Below, piece after piece: positions 1 through 6,792 of a stretch of 7,406 bases of DNA. How positions within the stretch are numbered: position 1 is the stretch's first letter; each line of letters starts with the position of its first letter. A program made the position numbers and the translations under genes. The stretch lies in the NCBI GenBank assembly GCA_016735355.1, contig JAERRQ010000113.1, forward strand, positions 1 to 7,406. The letters are read 5' to 3'. The stretch is from Desulfobacterales bacterium. GTDB taxonomy: Bacteria; Desulfobacterota; Desulfobacteria; Desulfobacterales; BuS5. A model generated the notes under the pieces. It searched no databases. It saw nothing but the letters and a program-made list of their open reading frames with translations, and was not told the origin of the DNA.

Positions 1-79
1 GGTTGGCAGAAAAAAACTTTTATTAAAACTTGAAAAAGACGAGTGGAAAATTTACAGGGAAACCTGGACAAGAATGTGA
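1..79 (+). CDS. 3' end of a gene cut by the window edge; possibly an NTF2-like/Cds6 C-terminal domain
   Basis: Reading from base 2, an open frame encodes 25 residues ending in KDEWKIYRETWTRM, with a TGA stop at 77-79. The start lies outside the window. A K/E-rich strand followed by a W-K-I-x-R-E-x-W ending is typical of the last β-strands of NTF2-like domains, as found at the C-terminus of some L,D-transpeptidase (Cds6/YafK-type) and tetratricopeptide proteins. That family link is from memory of the motif and is tentative. That this is real coding sequence is supported by the residue pattern and by the stop lying just before the AT-rich spacer. No clear terminator hairpin follows before the repeat element at 108. 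Confidence 0.5.
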   Translation, partial: VGRKKLLLKLEKDEWKIYRETWTRM

Positions 80-107
80 TATCTTTTAACCTTACATATA
101 ATATAAA

Positions 108-362
108 GTAACCGTTCACGGTTGTCGGTTTACAGTTAACGGTTAAAAAACATAGCAAAACTCGAATTCTACTCGAATTATAGAATAGGAACCAAAAGTT
201 TGTTTTTACAAAGCTCTGTGTAAAAGGTTCCCAAGTTTTGCATGGGAACCCAGATGGTAACGGATGATCGAAGCTTAATGATTGAACATTTTAGCTATAA
301 ATTTCAAAATTTTTTGGTTTTACCAACCGTGAACTGATAACTGTAAACCGTAAACGGTTACC
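108..362 (+). mobile_element. MITE-like palindromic element, copy 1 (long form)
   Basis: This non-coding element of about 255 bp has inverted ends: GTAACCGTTCACGGTT on the left and AACGGTTACC on the right. Each end is built from short repeated units (CGGTTTACAG, AACCGT, ACGGTT) that can fold into nested hairpins. The same element, in opposite orientation and without a segment of about 57 bp, lies at 5908-6104. A 22-bp core at 252-273 is identical to the reverse complement of 5995-6016, and the outer arms match closely. No target-site duplication is obvious around this copy. No transposase is encoded, so movement would need one supplied in trans. The copy lies between the partial gene ending at 79 and the kinase operon, and may have displaced or supplied promoter sequence there. 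Confidence 0.8.
192..250. repeat. Extra segment with hairpin inside MITE copy 1
   Basis: The segment between the GGAAC at 188-192 and the GGAAC at 245-249 is missing from copy 2, where a single GGAAC joins directly to the conserved core. It contains a hairpin with arms GGTTCCC (226-232) and GGGAACC (244-250) and an 11-nt loop. The flanking short direct repeat suggests either an insertion in this copy or a deletion between the GGAAC repeats in copy 2. The direction of change cannot be decided from two copies. Confidence 0.6.
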
Positions 363-547
363 TTTTTTGTAAGGAATGATAACGACAATTGTTACCGATA
401 ACACAGTGAAATTATTTCTATTGAACCCTATCCGGTTCCGTTTGCAGTAAGTATTTTTGCTTGCTACTTTGGCTGAATTGATATATCTTAATAACATAAT
501 CTGATCCAATCTTTGGACGGAATTTAATTGATAAAGGATACCAAAAT
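363..547 (+). promoter_or_regulatory. Leader of the two-component operon; weak promoter candidate
   Basis: This AT-rich leader of 185 bp holds no gene that I can support. A weak σ70-like pair is TTGCTA (461-466) and TATCTT (484-489) with a 17-bp spacer, each matching four of six consensus bases. A small palindrome, ACAATTGT (385-392), sits within an imperfect GATAAC/GTTACC dyad and could be an operator. I found no σ54 -24/-12 element here, so autoregulation by the downstream σ54 activator is not supported. The ribosome-binding site AAGGA lies about 9 bases before the ATG at 548. Confidence 0.25.
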
Positions 548-2536
548 ATGGAATCCAAAAAAATGAGTGTGAATGATGAAAAATTAAATCTTCCTTTATT
601 TGATCCAAAAAATTGTTCCTATTCTTTTTTAAAAATCCTGGCCCATGCTTTTGATCAAATGGATTCCATGACGTGGGTTTTAAATACTGAAGGAAAAATT
701 TTATTTTCAAATTCAGCAGCTCTGAAGTGTGCGGATATCTCATTAAACCAGGTTGAAGGGTCTTTTTTGGGCGAGTCACCCTGGAGAAACTATTCCTCTA
801 AAGCAAAAAACATTACTGCTGCAATGATAAAAGATGCTCTTTCCGGCAGGCATGTAGTAGCAGAAGACTCAATCGCCACATCTGACAGGTTGATCCCTGT
901 TCTCTTTTCAATCTCCCCAATCCGGGATTCCAACGAAAATATTATTGCCTTAATTTCTGAAGCAAAAACAATCCAGGAGTTGAAAAATATTCAAAAAGAA
1001 TATTCAACCCACCTTGAAACCAAAATCCATAAAGTTGCAAAGGCGCTTAAAAAAACCAACCAGCTCAATAGAAACCTTGTTGATTCCGCACCTGTCGGTA
1101 TAATTTTTATTAATGAAAAGGGCCGACTTTTGTTTGCCAATCCCAAGATGAAGCAGATAATAGCGACATTGGGAATTGCCGAGAACTCCATAAAAAATAA
1201 AAAATTATCTGAAATTGGTATTTTTCAAGCCGATTCCTCCTGGAAAAAGATAAATAACGATTCTCTCCGGAAAATCAGCCTGGGCCAGGTAAAAATGCTT
1301 TTTTGTCATAATAAAAATACAAAAATGTATTTTGAGGTTCATGCCGCTCCCCTTAGAGGCGTTTCAAATAATTACAAGGGAACTGTTCTGATTTTTGATG
1401 ATGTTACTGAACGTAAAGGTCTGGAAGAAAAATTACTTAAAGTACGAATCAGATCGGAAAAAATGAGCTCCATTAAACTCCTTGTTTCAGGGATCGCTCA
1501 TGAGCTTAACAATCCTTTAACCAGTATCATTGGCTGTGCGGAATTTCTTATGGAAGACGCAAATTTAACCAATGACGTCAATGAAGCAGCCCGGATCATA
1601 GAAAACGATGCCAAAAGGGCCGGCAAAATTGTGAAAAACCTGCTTGCTTTTTCATGGAAATCCACTTTTGACGGAAATACTGTCAATATCAATGAGGTCA
1701 TCAGAACTGTCATGGGGATCAGGGTGCATCAGATGATAGAAAGGGGAATCAAGGCTGTTCTAAAGCTTACCGAAGAAATTAAACCGGTAAAAGCCGACAT
1801 GACCAAGATGCAACAGGTGATTCTCAACCTGCTCAGCAACGCAGTAGATGCGATTGGATCCAGCAAGATCGGAAATAAAATTGTTATTCGGAGTAATATG
1901 GATGGGGATTGGATTGTTGTGAAGATAGCAGACAACGGTCCCGGTATCTCAGAAGAACACTTATCAAAGATTTTTGACCCCTTTTTCACTACCAAACCAC
2001 AGGGCAAGGGAACAGGCCTTGGTCTTTCCATTGCTTACGAAATTATCCAGGAGCATGGTGGTTCTATTACAGTGAATTCACCTCCAACAAGCGGCGCCAC
2101 TTTTATTATCCGTCTTCCGGTTTATACCGATTTTATGCCCAGGCCGGTTCAAAAATCAATAGGCCATCCCTGGATTCCGTCAAAAGTACTTATTGTTGAT
2201 GACGAAAAAAATATTCGTCTTACCCTTTCAAGGTATTTAACTGACCTGGGGTGCCAGGTAGATACTGCTTCAAATGGCAAGAACGCCCTGGATAAATTAA
2301 AAGCACAAGTTTATGATCTGATGCTTTCCGATTTAAGGATGGCTAACATGAACGGACTGGTACTATACAATCAAGCAAAAGAAAAATACAAAAAATCGGT
2401 GAAACAGTTTGCATTTATGACCGGTTTTTCAGAATTTCATATGGAAAGTATTACTGAAGCGCCGGATATTCCAATTCTGCACAAACCATTCAGCCGCCGG
2501 GATATTTTGCGTTTTTTAAGAAAAATTGAAATATAA
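548..2536 (+). CDS. Soluble hybrid sensor histidine kinase (PAS-PAS-HisKA-HATPase-REC)
   Basis: A 662-aa sensor kinase that should autophosphorylate on histidine and pass the phosphate to a receiver aspartate. Domains: PAS-like at about 30-140, a charged helical linker at 140-175, a second PAS at about 172-290, HisKA with H-box HELNNPL (His318), then HATPase_c with N-box NLLSNAVDA (Asn431), G1 DNGPGI (462-467), F-box FDPFF (476-480) and G2 GKGTGLGL (486-493). A receiver follows at about 545-660 with acidic pair D551/D552, phospho-acceptor D595, T625 and K646. All catalytic motifs are intact. There is no signal peptide or membrane segment, so it probably senses a cytoplasmic signal (redox, small ligand or protein) through the PAS domains; no cofactor-binding residues are evident. 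The receiver has Ala599 where a Pro usually follows D-x-x-M. No HPt domain is present. The start is supported by AAGGA about 9 bases upstream. It is followed after 30 bp by its likely partner regulator. Confidence 0.95.
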   Translation: MESKKMSVNDEKLNLPLFDPKNCSYSFLKILAHAFDQMDSMTWVLNTEGKILFSNSAALKCADISLNQVEGSFLGESPWRNYSSKAKNITAAMIKDALSGRHVVAEDSIATSDRLIPVLFSISPIRDSNENIIALISEAKTIQELKNIQKEYSTHLETKIHKVAKALKKTNQLNRNLVDSAPVGIIFINEKGRLLFANPKMKQIIATLGIAENSIKNKKLSEIGIFQADSSWKKINNDSLRKISLGQVKMLFCHNKNTKMYFEVHAAPLRGVSNNYKGTVLIFDDVTERKGLEEKLLKVRIRSEKMSSIKLLVSGIAHELNNPLTSIIGCAEFLMEDANLTNDVNEAARIIENDAKRAGKIVKNLLAFSWKSTFDGNTVNINEVIRTVMGIRVHQMIERGIKAVLKLTEEIKPVKADMTKMQQVILNLLSNAVDAIGSSKIGNKIVIRSNMDGDWIVVKIADNGPGISEEHLSKIFDPFFTTKPQGKGTGLGLSIAYEIIQEHGGSITVNSPPTSGATFIIRLPVYTDFMPRPVQKSIGHPWIPSKVLIVDDEKNIRLTLSRYLTDLGCQVDTASNGKNALDKLKAQVYDLMLSDLRMANMNGLVLYNQAKEKYKKSVKQFAFMTGFSEFHMESITEAPDIPILHKPFSRRDILRFLRKIEI

Positions 2537-2566
2537 GGAATCTCCCCAAAAAAACGGAAGCAAAAA

Positions 2567-3967
2567 ATGAAATTAAAAATACTGGTAATTGATGATGAAA
2601 AATCAATCCTTAAAACGTTCAAATTACGGCTTACCCGCTGGGGGCATGAAGTTTTCCTGGCTTCAGACGGAAATTTCGGTATGGATTTATTGTCCCAGGT
2701 TGATTGCCATCTTGTTATTACTGATCTGAAAATGCCGGGTATGGGTGGAGAAAAAATAGTAAAATTAATAAAACAAAACCATCCTGAAACCGAAATTGTG
2801 GTTATCACCGGTTATGCCTCAGTGGAATTAGCTGTAGGTCTTATGAAAAAAGGGATTACCGATTTTTTTGTAAAACCCCTTAATTTTGATCAAATACGTA
2901 TTGTTATTGATAAACTCTGTGAACGCATTGCTTTAAAAGAAGAAAACCGCCTCCTTAAAGACCGGGTCGGAGAGCTGAAAAATAAAATCGAGCAGCAAGA
3001 CCGTATGTACAACCTGGTGGGTAAAAGCAAAAAAATGCGGGAAATATTTAAACTTATCACTAAGGTTGCACCCTTGAACACCACTATTTTGCTTTCAGGT
3101 GAGACAGGTACCGGCAAAGAAATGATTGCAAAAGCTATTTATCATGTAGGCACACGAAAGGATGGCCCAATAATTACAGTTGATTGTGGCACCCTGGCAG
3201 AAACTCTCCTGGAAGCTGAACTGTTTGGTTATGAACAAGGGGCATTTACCGGAGCTACGGGAACCAAACGGGGCCGCTTTGAACAGGCTGACGGTGGAAC
3301 CATATTTTTGGATGAGGTTGAAAATGCATCGCCGGCAGTTCAAAAAAAACTTTTAAGACTTATTCAAGAAAAAACATTTCAAAGGCTCGGTGGTGAGGCC
3401 CCCATCAAGGTGAATGTTCGGGTTATCGCCGCTTCCAACCAGAATCTGCTTCAACTGGTAAGGGAAAAAAAATTCAGGCTGGATCTTTATTACCGCCTGA
3501 ACGTAGTTCCCATTAATATTCCCCCTTTAAGAGAAAGAACCGAAGATATTCCTTTATTGACGCGCTATTTCGTAGATTTTTACACAAAACGCCTTGAAAC
3601 AAAGCCTATGGAAATCACTCCGGAATCAATAAAACTACTCATCAACTATTCCTGGCCCGGTAATGTCAGAGAGCTTATCAATGTAATTGAGCGTACAATT
3701 ATTATGACACAGGGGAATACGATCAATAAATTTTATCTTAGTGAGGAGGAGCATGAACCGGAAGACAACTTTTCAATAATAACAAAAATCAGGCTGGATC
3801 CTCCCTTAAAAGAACAGATTAGCATCCTGGAGCAAAGGTATCTTTGCCTGGCACTTGAACGATATCACGGCAGGGTAAAGGATGTAGCAGAGCGATCAGG
3901 ACTAAATGCCCGCACACTTTTCCGAAAAATGGAACAGTATAAATTGAATAAAAAGGATTTTAACTAG
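2567..3967 (+). CDS. σ54-dependent response regulator, NtrC/AtoC/ZraR family
   Basis: A 466-aa enhancer-binding protein that, once phosphorylated, should drive open-complex formation by σ54 RNA polymerase. The receiver (about 3-118) has D9/D10, phospho-acceptor D53 in TDLKMPGMGG, T81 and K103. A helical linker (119-147) leads to the AAA+ domain: Walker A GETGTGKE (178-185), the σ54-contact loop GAFTGA (225-230), Walker B TIFLDE (245-250), arginine-rich FRLDLYYRLN (R304, R310) and sensor-II region WPGNVREL (363-370). A Fis-type helix-turn-helix lies at about 436-460 (RVKDVAERSGLNARTLFRKM). The length is normal for the family and no key residue is missing. GGAAG lies about 7 bases before the ATG. 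Being 30 bp behind the kinase gene, it is almost certainly co-transcribed with it and its cognate partner. Its DNA targets are not visible here. The family name is secure; assignment to a named protein is not. Confidence 0.96.
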   Translation: MKLKILVIDDEKSILKTFKLRLTRWGHEVFLASDGNFGMDLLSQVDCHLVITDLKMPGMGGEKIVKLIKQNHPETEIVVITGYASVELAVGLMKKGITDFFVKPLNFDQIRIVIDKLCERIALKEENRLLKDRVGELKNKIEQQDRMYNLVGKSKKMREIFKLITKVAPLNTTILLSGETGTGKEMIAKAIYHVGTRKDGPIITVDCGTLAETLLEAELFGYEQGAFTGATGTKRGRFEQADGGTIFLDEVENASPAVQKKLLRLIQEKTFQRLGGEAPIKVNVRVIAASNQNLLQLVREKKFRLDLYYRLNVVPINIPPLRERTEDIPLLTRYFVDFYTKRLETKPMEITPESIKLLINYSWPGNVRELINVIERTIIMTQGNTINKFYLSEEEHEPEDNFSIITKIRLDPPLKEQISILEQRYLCLALERYHGRVKDVAERSGLNARTLFRKMEQYKLNKKDFN

Positions 3968-4123
3968 TGCCCATCCATAAATGGCCAATTTGCCCGATAT
4001 CTGCGTTGCGCTAAAATTTTAATCCTCAAAATACTTAATGTATTCCTGCGGTTAAAATTTTAGATCGAACAAACCTAACCTAAATCTGTGCGCCTACTTG
4101 TGGAGGTTATTTCGTCCACGTTC
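3968..4123. repeat. Palindrome-rich spacer between convergent genes; possible bidirectional terminator
   Basis: This 156-bp spacer separates the stops of two convergent genes. It contains a perfect 12-bp inverted repeat, CTAAAATTTTAA (4011-4022) and TTAAAATTTTAG (4052-4063), whose loop holds a second inverted repeat, AATAC (4030-4034) and GTATT (4040-4044). A further hairpin has arms GTGGA (4100-4104) and TCCAC (4115-4119). Its opening (TAGTGCCCATCCATAAATGG) and the stretch CCGATATCTGCGTTGCGC resemble dispersed intergenic repeats I recall from Desulfobacteraceae genomes, but only one copy is in the window, so repetitiveness is inferred. Structure and position suit transcript ends for both strands; no classical GC-rich stem with a U-tract is present. 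Confidence 0.5.
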
Positions 4124-5833
4124 CTAAACCAATAATTTTGATTTAAGAACGTCTTCCAAACGCATTGGCAGTTGGTCCAAAGAATCCACAAGGATTGCAT
4201 CATTACCATACTGCTTAGCTAATATTGCTTTCATCTCCTCATCTTCGCAAACACCAATGGTAACAAACTCAACATGTTTCCTTTTGCAAAATTCAAGGGC
4301 TTTTTTTACGCTAAGACCACAGTTAGGCTCTCCGTCGGTAAGATGAATAATAAGTTTCCGCTTATCATCCGGGAATTTCATGGCAGTAGTAACAATGGCC
4401 TGACCTGTTGGGGTTCTTCCTGTAGGACGGACAGTGTAAAGTGTGGTGCTGTAAGATAAATCATTTACCTTGCAAATTCCGCCGTTTTCAAAATAGGCAT
4501 ACACAACCAGTCTGTTTTCAGTACCTTTAACTGCCTGGCAAAGTGATGCAAAAATACGTTCGGTTTTTACCCAATTCTTTCCGCCACGTGCCACACCGCC
4601 CGACATGGAAGCTGAACCATCAACCAGGATGGCTATATTCCTGGTATTATCATTCAAAAAATACTGTTTTTGCCTAAATACCAAACCATCAATTCCAGCT
4701 CGGTAGAGTCGTCTTCCATCAAGTTTTCCCAATGTCAAATAACGTCGATATCGATAACGCCTGCTTCTGAGGTTTCGCTGCTGCTTGAAAATCCGCCTTA
4801 ATCTTGCCACCAGATCTGCATCCGGGGCAATGAGACAACGCAAGGTTGACTTTACAAAGCAGGTTTCCATTATTCTACCTTGTTCATCTTCGGAGATTTC
4901 TTCGATTTTTTCATCAAGAGTCTTGCCTTCCTGTTTTTCCAAAGAGTCCTTAATATTCTGCATTAAAAGAAGATTTGATTCAATCTCCGGACTATCCTCT
5001 TGCACTTCTTCATTTTCAGCAAGCTGATCTTCTCCTTCAGCTTCATCTCCTTCGTCAGTTTCAGTTTCCTCTTCCCTATCAGGGTCTAAATATTTTTCAT
5101 AAACAGGTTCAACCCAGGTATTGGATCCGGCCATTAAATCATACCAGATATTTAGATAAAACTCGATCCTGGCCTGAAAACATTTTGAGATAGACTTCAT
5201 CTCCAAAAATTTAATGCTTTCTTTTTTTGCCTGAAGCAGTCTTTCAAACAGGGGATGATATTCCGGATTCATATAAACAGCTAATTTGTCAAGAAAAACA
5301 TGGTCGGAAAAAATAGAGAGAAGGTTTCTGAGGGTCGGCTTATTTTTTATATTAGATTTATTTTGAGGTCTAATACATTGCCAGCAACCCGGGAGATAAT
5401 ATCTCCAAACAGTATAGCTGGCCAACTCCCTAATATAAATATCTTCGAAAATATTGACGAACAATTCTACAAGCTCCTCCCTTTTCGGGGGCATTGTACC
5501 AAATTGTTTGTTAAGCTTTTTTTTGAGCATTGATATAACCACATCTGAAAGAACTTTACAATGGAATGCCTCCCTTGCAGTGACGCCCACAAGAATATCC
5601 ATCTTTCCAGGAGGCAATGGATAAGTCCCTTTCGCCAGATCAATGTCGATTTCAATTTTTTTTCTGGGATTGGGAGCAGACATTCCTGTCCATTCAATCT
5701 CTTTTAAATTAGTAGCTATATGTCCGCCAACTTTGCGCAAAGACAATAAGATTTTAACCAATTCCTGGGATTCTATGGAAGACTTATCTTTTCTCCAATA
5801 TTCAGAATATCCATACGATTGAGAAGTGCTCAT
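4124..5833 (-). CDS. VWA-domain protein of the CobT/NorD type
   Basis: A 569-aa protein with a C-terminal von Willebrand factor A domain (about 396-565). The metal-ion-dependent adhesion site is complete: D405-G-S407-A-S409, the Thr in TGRTPTG (T474 or T476), and D500 in LTDGEPNCG. The N-terminal 250 residues are mixed helical. Then come an acidic stretch (about 250-285, rich in Glu/Asp) and an arginine-rich segment (351-378, RSRRYRYRRY then LDGRRLYRAG) leading into the VWA. This N-domain, acidic linker, basic segment and VWA order is that of CobT and NorD proteins. Those act with a MoxR-class AAA+ ATPase (CobS, NorQ) to insert metal or remodel a target enzyme. No such ATPase is in the window, so the target is unknown, and a real cobaltochelatase or NO-reductase role is not supported by neighbours. 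It is soluble, with no signal peptide or membrane segment. CAGGA lies about 8 bases before the ATG. It converges on the regulator gene. Confidence 0.85.
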   Translation of the reverse strand: MSTSQSYGYSEYWRKDKSSIESQELVKILLSLRKVGGHIATNLKEIEWTGMSAPNPRKKIEIDIDLAKGTYPLPPGKMDILVGVTAREAFHCKVLSDVVISMLKKKLNKQFGTMPPKREELVELFVNIFEDIYIRELASYTVWRYYLPGCWQCIRPQNKSNIKNKPTLRNLLSIFSDHVFLDKLAVYMNPEYHPLFERLLQAKKESIKFLEMKSISKCFQARIEFYLNIWYDLMAGSNTWVEPVYEKYLDPDREEETETDEGDEAEGEDQLAENEEVQEDSPEIESNLLLMQNIKDSLEKQEGKTLDEKIEEISEDEQGRIMETCFVKSTLRCLIAPDADLVARLRRIFKQQRNLRSRRYRYRRYLTLGKLDGRRLYRAGIDGLVFRQKQYFLNDNTRNIAILVDGSASMSGGVARGGKNWVKTERIFASLCQAVKGTENRLVVYAYFENGGICKVNDLSYSTTLYTVRPTGRTPTGQAIVTTAMKFPDDKRKLIIHLTDGEPNCGLSVKKALEFCKRKHVEFVTIGVCEDEEMKAILAKQYGNDAILVDSLDQLPMRLEDVLKSKLLV

Positions 5834-5842
5834 AATATTTTT

Positions 5843-5864
5843 CCTGTAAACCCCCTGTAAACCC
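5843..5864. repeat. 11-bp perfect tandem duplication at the VWA gene's ribosome-binding site
   Basis: CCTGTAAACCC occurs twice, back to back, at 5843-5853 and 5854-5864. Read on the VWA gene's strand this is GGGTTTACAGG twice, and the proximal copy supplies the AGGA of the ribosome-binding site. The duplication therefore places two SD-like AGG motifs 11 bases apart ahead of the start codon. The unit resembles the GGTTTACAG unit of the nearby MITE arms, so it may be derived from that element. Confidence 0.7.
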
Positions 5865-5907
5865 TAAAAAGCTCGCGCAAAAAAATCCTAAAAACAAGCC
5901 AATAGAG

Positions 5908-6104
5908 GTAACCGTTCACGGTTTACAGTTATCGGTTCACGGTTGAAAACCAAAAAATTTTGAAATTTATAGATAAAATGTTTCAATCATTAAACTTCGA
6001 TCATCCGTTACCATCTATGTTCCTAATTTTAGAATTCGGGTAGAATTCGGGTTGTGCTATGTTTTTCAACCGTTAACTGTGAACTGATAACCGTGAACGG
6101 TTAA
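5908..6104 (-). mobile_element. MITE-like palindromic element, copy 2 (short form), with target-site duplication
   Basis: A non-coding element of about 197 bp whose ends are inverted repeats: TAACCGTTCACGGTT reads inward from both sides, with a longer imperfect arm of about 37 bp. It is bracketed by the direct repeat CCAATAGAG at 5899-5907 and 6105-6113, the mark of insertion by a transposase-like mechanism. Because CC also occurs within the element's end sequence, the true duplication could be 7 bp (AATAGAG). It is the reverse-orientation counterpart of 108-362 and lacks that copy's extra segment of about 57 bp. It has no coding capacity. It lies 10 bases past the stop codon of the 170-aa gene and 74 bp before the VWA start, so it separates two same-strand genes that would otherwise be about 90 bp apart. 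Confidence 0.85.
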
Positions 6105-6114
6105 CCAATAGAGT

Positions 6115-6627
6115 TTATCCTGCAAAAGGCTCATGGGGATGATCCAGAATTATACTGAATTTTTTGTGTGAATCCTTTCTTACTTTTTCGGCCTCTTTTT
6201 CACTTAAATTTTCCGATTTAATCCAATCTTCCAATAACCTGCCACCTGGCAGCCACATTGAAACTGTAACCCTTTCAGTACCCCATGCTTTAAGTTTTAT
6301 TCCATATTTTTTCAATATATTCCAAACTTTTGCACTATTCCGTTTATCACAATAAACATACATGATACATTCTTCCAGCCCAAGATGTTTAAGCGGCTTC
6401 CGGTCATATTTAAAACATGCGATTAACCCTTCTTCCAAATAAGGATCCAATTTTTCAGCAAGCTTGTCATGCACCTCTTTTGATCCCAAAACAATCCATT
6501 TACCCCAATAATCAAGGTACTCTTGATTAGTTAAGGGCTTTCCTTTATAGGCTATATATTTGTGCCCTTGATGAATACGCGAATGGTAACCAAAAATAAA
6601 ATGGCTGGAAGGTTGATCAATAATCAT
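6115..6627 (-). CDS. Uncharacterised 170-aa protein, possibly DUF1917/Bles03-like fold
   Basis: A soluble protein of 170 residues with no signal peptide or membrane segment. I do not recognise it with confidence. The central part (about 40-120) reads GKWIVLGSKEVHDKL, then EEGLIACFKYDRKP, then ECIMYVYCDKRNSAKVWNILKKYGIK, then WGTERVTV. This spacing of a G-K-W strand, an E-G-L-x-x-x-x-K-Y turn, a C-x-M-Y-V-Y-x-D strand and a helix ending in Y-G-I resembles the DUF1917/Bles03 'putative phosphothreonine lyase' family as I remember it, which binds phosphate-like ligands. That is a weak, memory-based match. The C-terminal 50 residues are charged and helical. The ribosome-binding site is poor: GGTG about 8 bases before the ATG at 6627. 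It is on the same strand as the zinc-ribbon gene upstream (165-bp gap) and the VWA gene downstream, so it could share their transcript. Confidence 0.65.
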   Translation of the reverse strand: MIIDQPSSHFIFGYHSRIHQGHKYIAYKGKPLTNQEYLDYWGKWIVLGSKEVHDKLAEKLDPYLEEGLIACFKYDRKPLKHLGLEECIMYVYCDKRNSAKVWNILKKYGIKLKAWGTERVTVSMWLPGGRLLEDWIKSENLSEKEAEKVRKDSHKKFSIILDHPHEPFAG

Positions 6628-6792
6628 TATATTGCACCAGATCTGTTACCTTATTCGTAAAGGTAAACTTTAAGGGTTCACTCAAAACTTCCTCCGGATG
6701 GCTACCAACTTAAAGCGGGACACTTTCCGCCATTTTGGCTTTATTATAGATTATCAGACTTAATTAGGAACGAGGCCGAATTTATTGCACTA
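6628..6792. other. Intergenic spacer with a small dyad; possible IS-end remnant
   Basis: These 165 bases between two same-strand genes contain no supportable gene. The stretch around 6715-6735 (AAGCGGGACACTTTCCGCC) forms a small dyad, GCGG...CCGC, and looks like the kind of sequence found at IS ends, but I cannot name a family and see no matching partner or transposase. AAAGGTAAACTTTAAGGG at about 6658-6675 is upstream of the 170-aa gene on its strand. No convincing promoter was found. Confidence 0.2.

Noticed and set aside
108..362. CRISPR array, because of repeated CGGTT/ACAGTT units
   Set aside because: Units are irregular in length and arranged as inverted arms around a unique core, with no evenly spaced spacers.
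471..490. σ54 promoter upstream of the kinase (TTGGC near 470)
   Set aside because: There is no GC at the -12 position at correct spacing, so the element is not supported.
291..779. Open frame of 162 codons on the - strand
   Set aside because: It runs through the repeat element, the leader and antisense to the kinase start; it has low-complexity, basic composition, no family motif and no good ribosome-binding site.
2437..2808. Open frame of 123 codons on the - strand
   Set aside because: It is antisense to the kinase C-terminus and regulator N-terminus, both of which have full domain motifs on the + strand.
4124..5833. Naming the VWA gene cobT or norD
   Set aside because: Domain order is similar, but there are no cobalamin or nitric-oxide-reductase genes and no AAA+ partner nearby, so a symbol would overstate the evidence.
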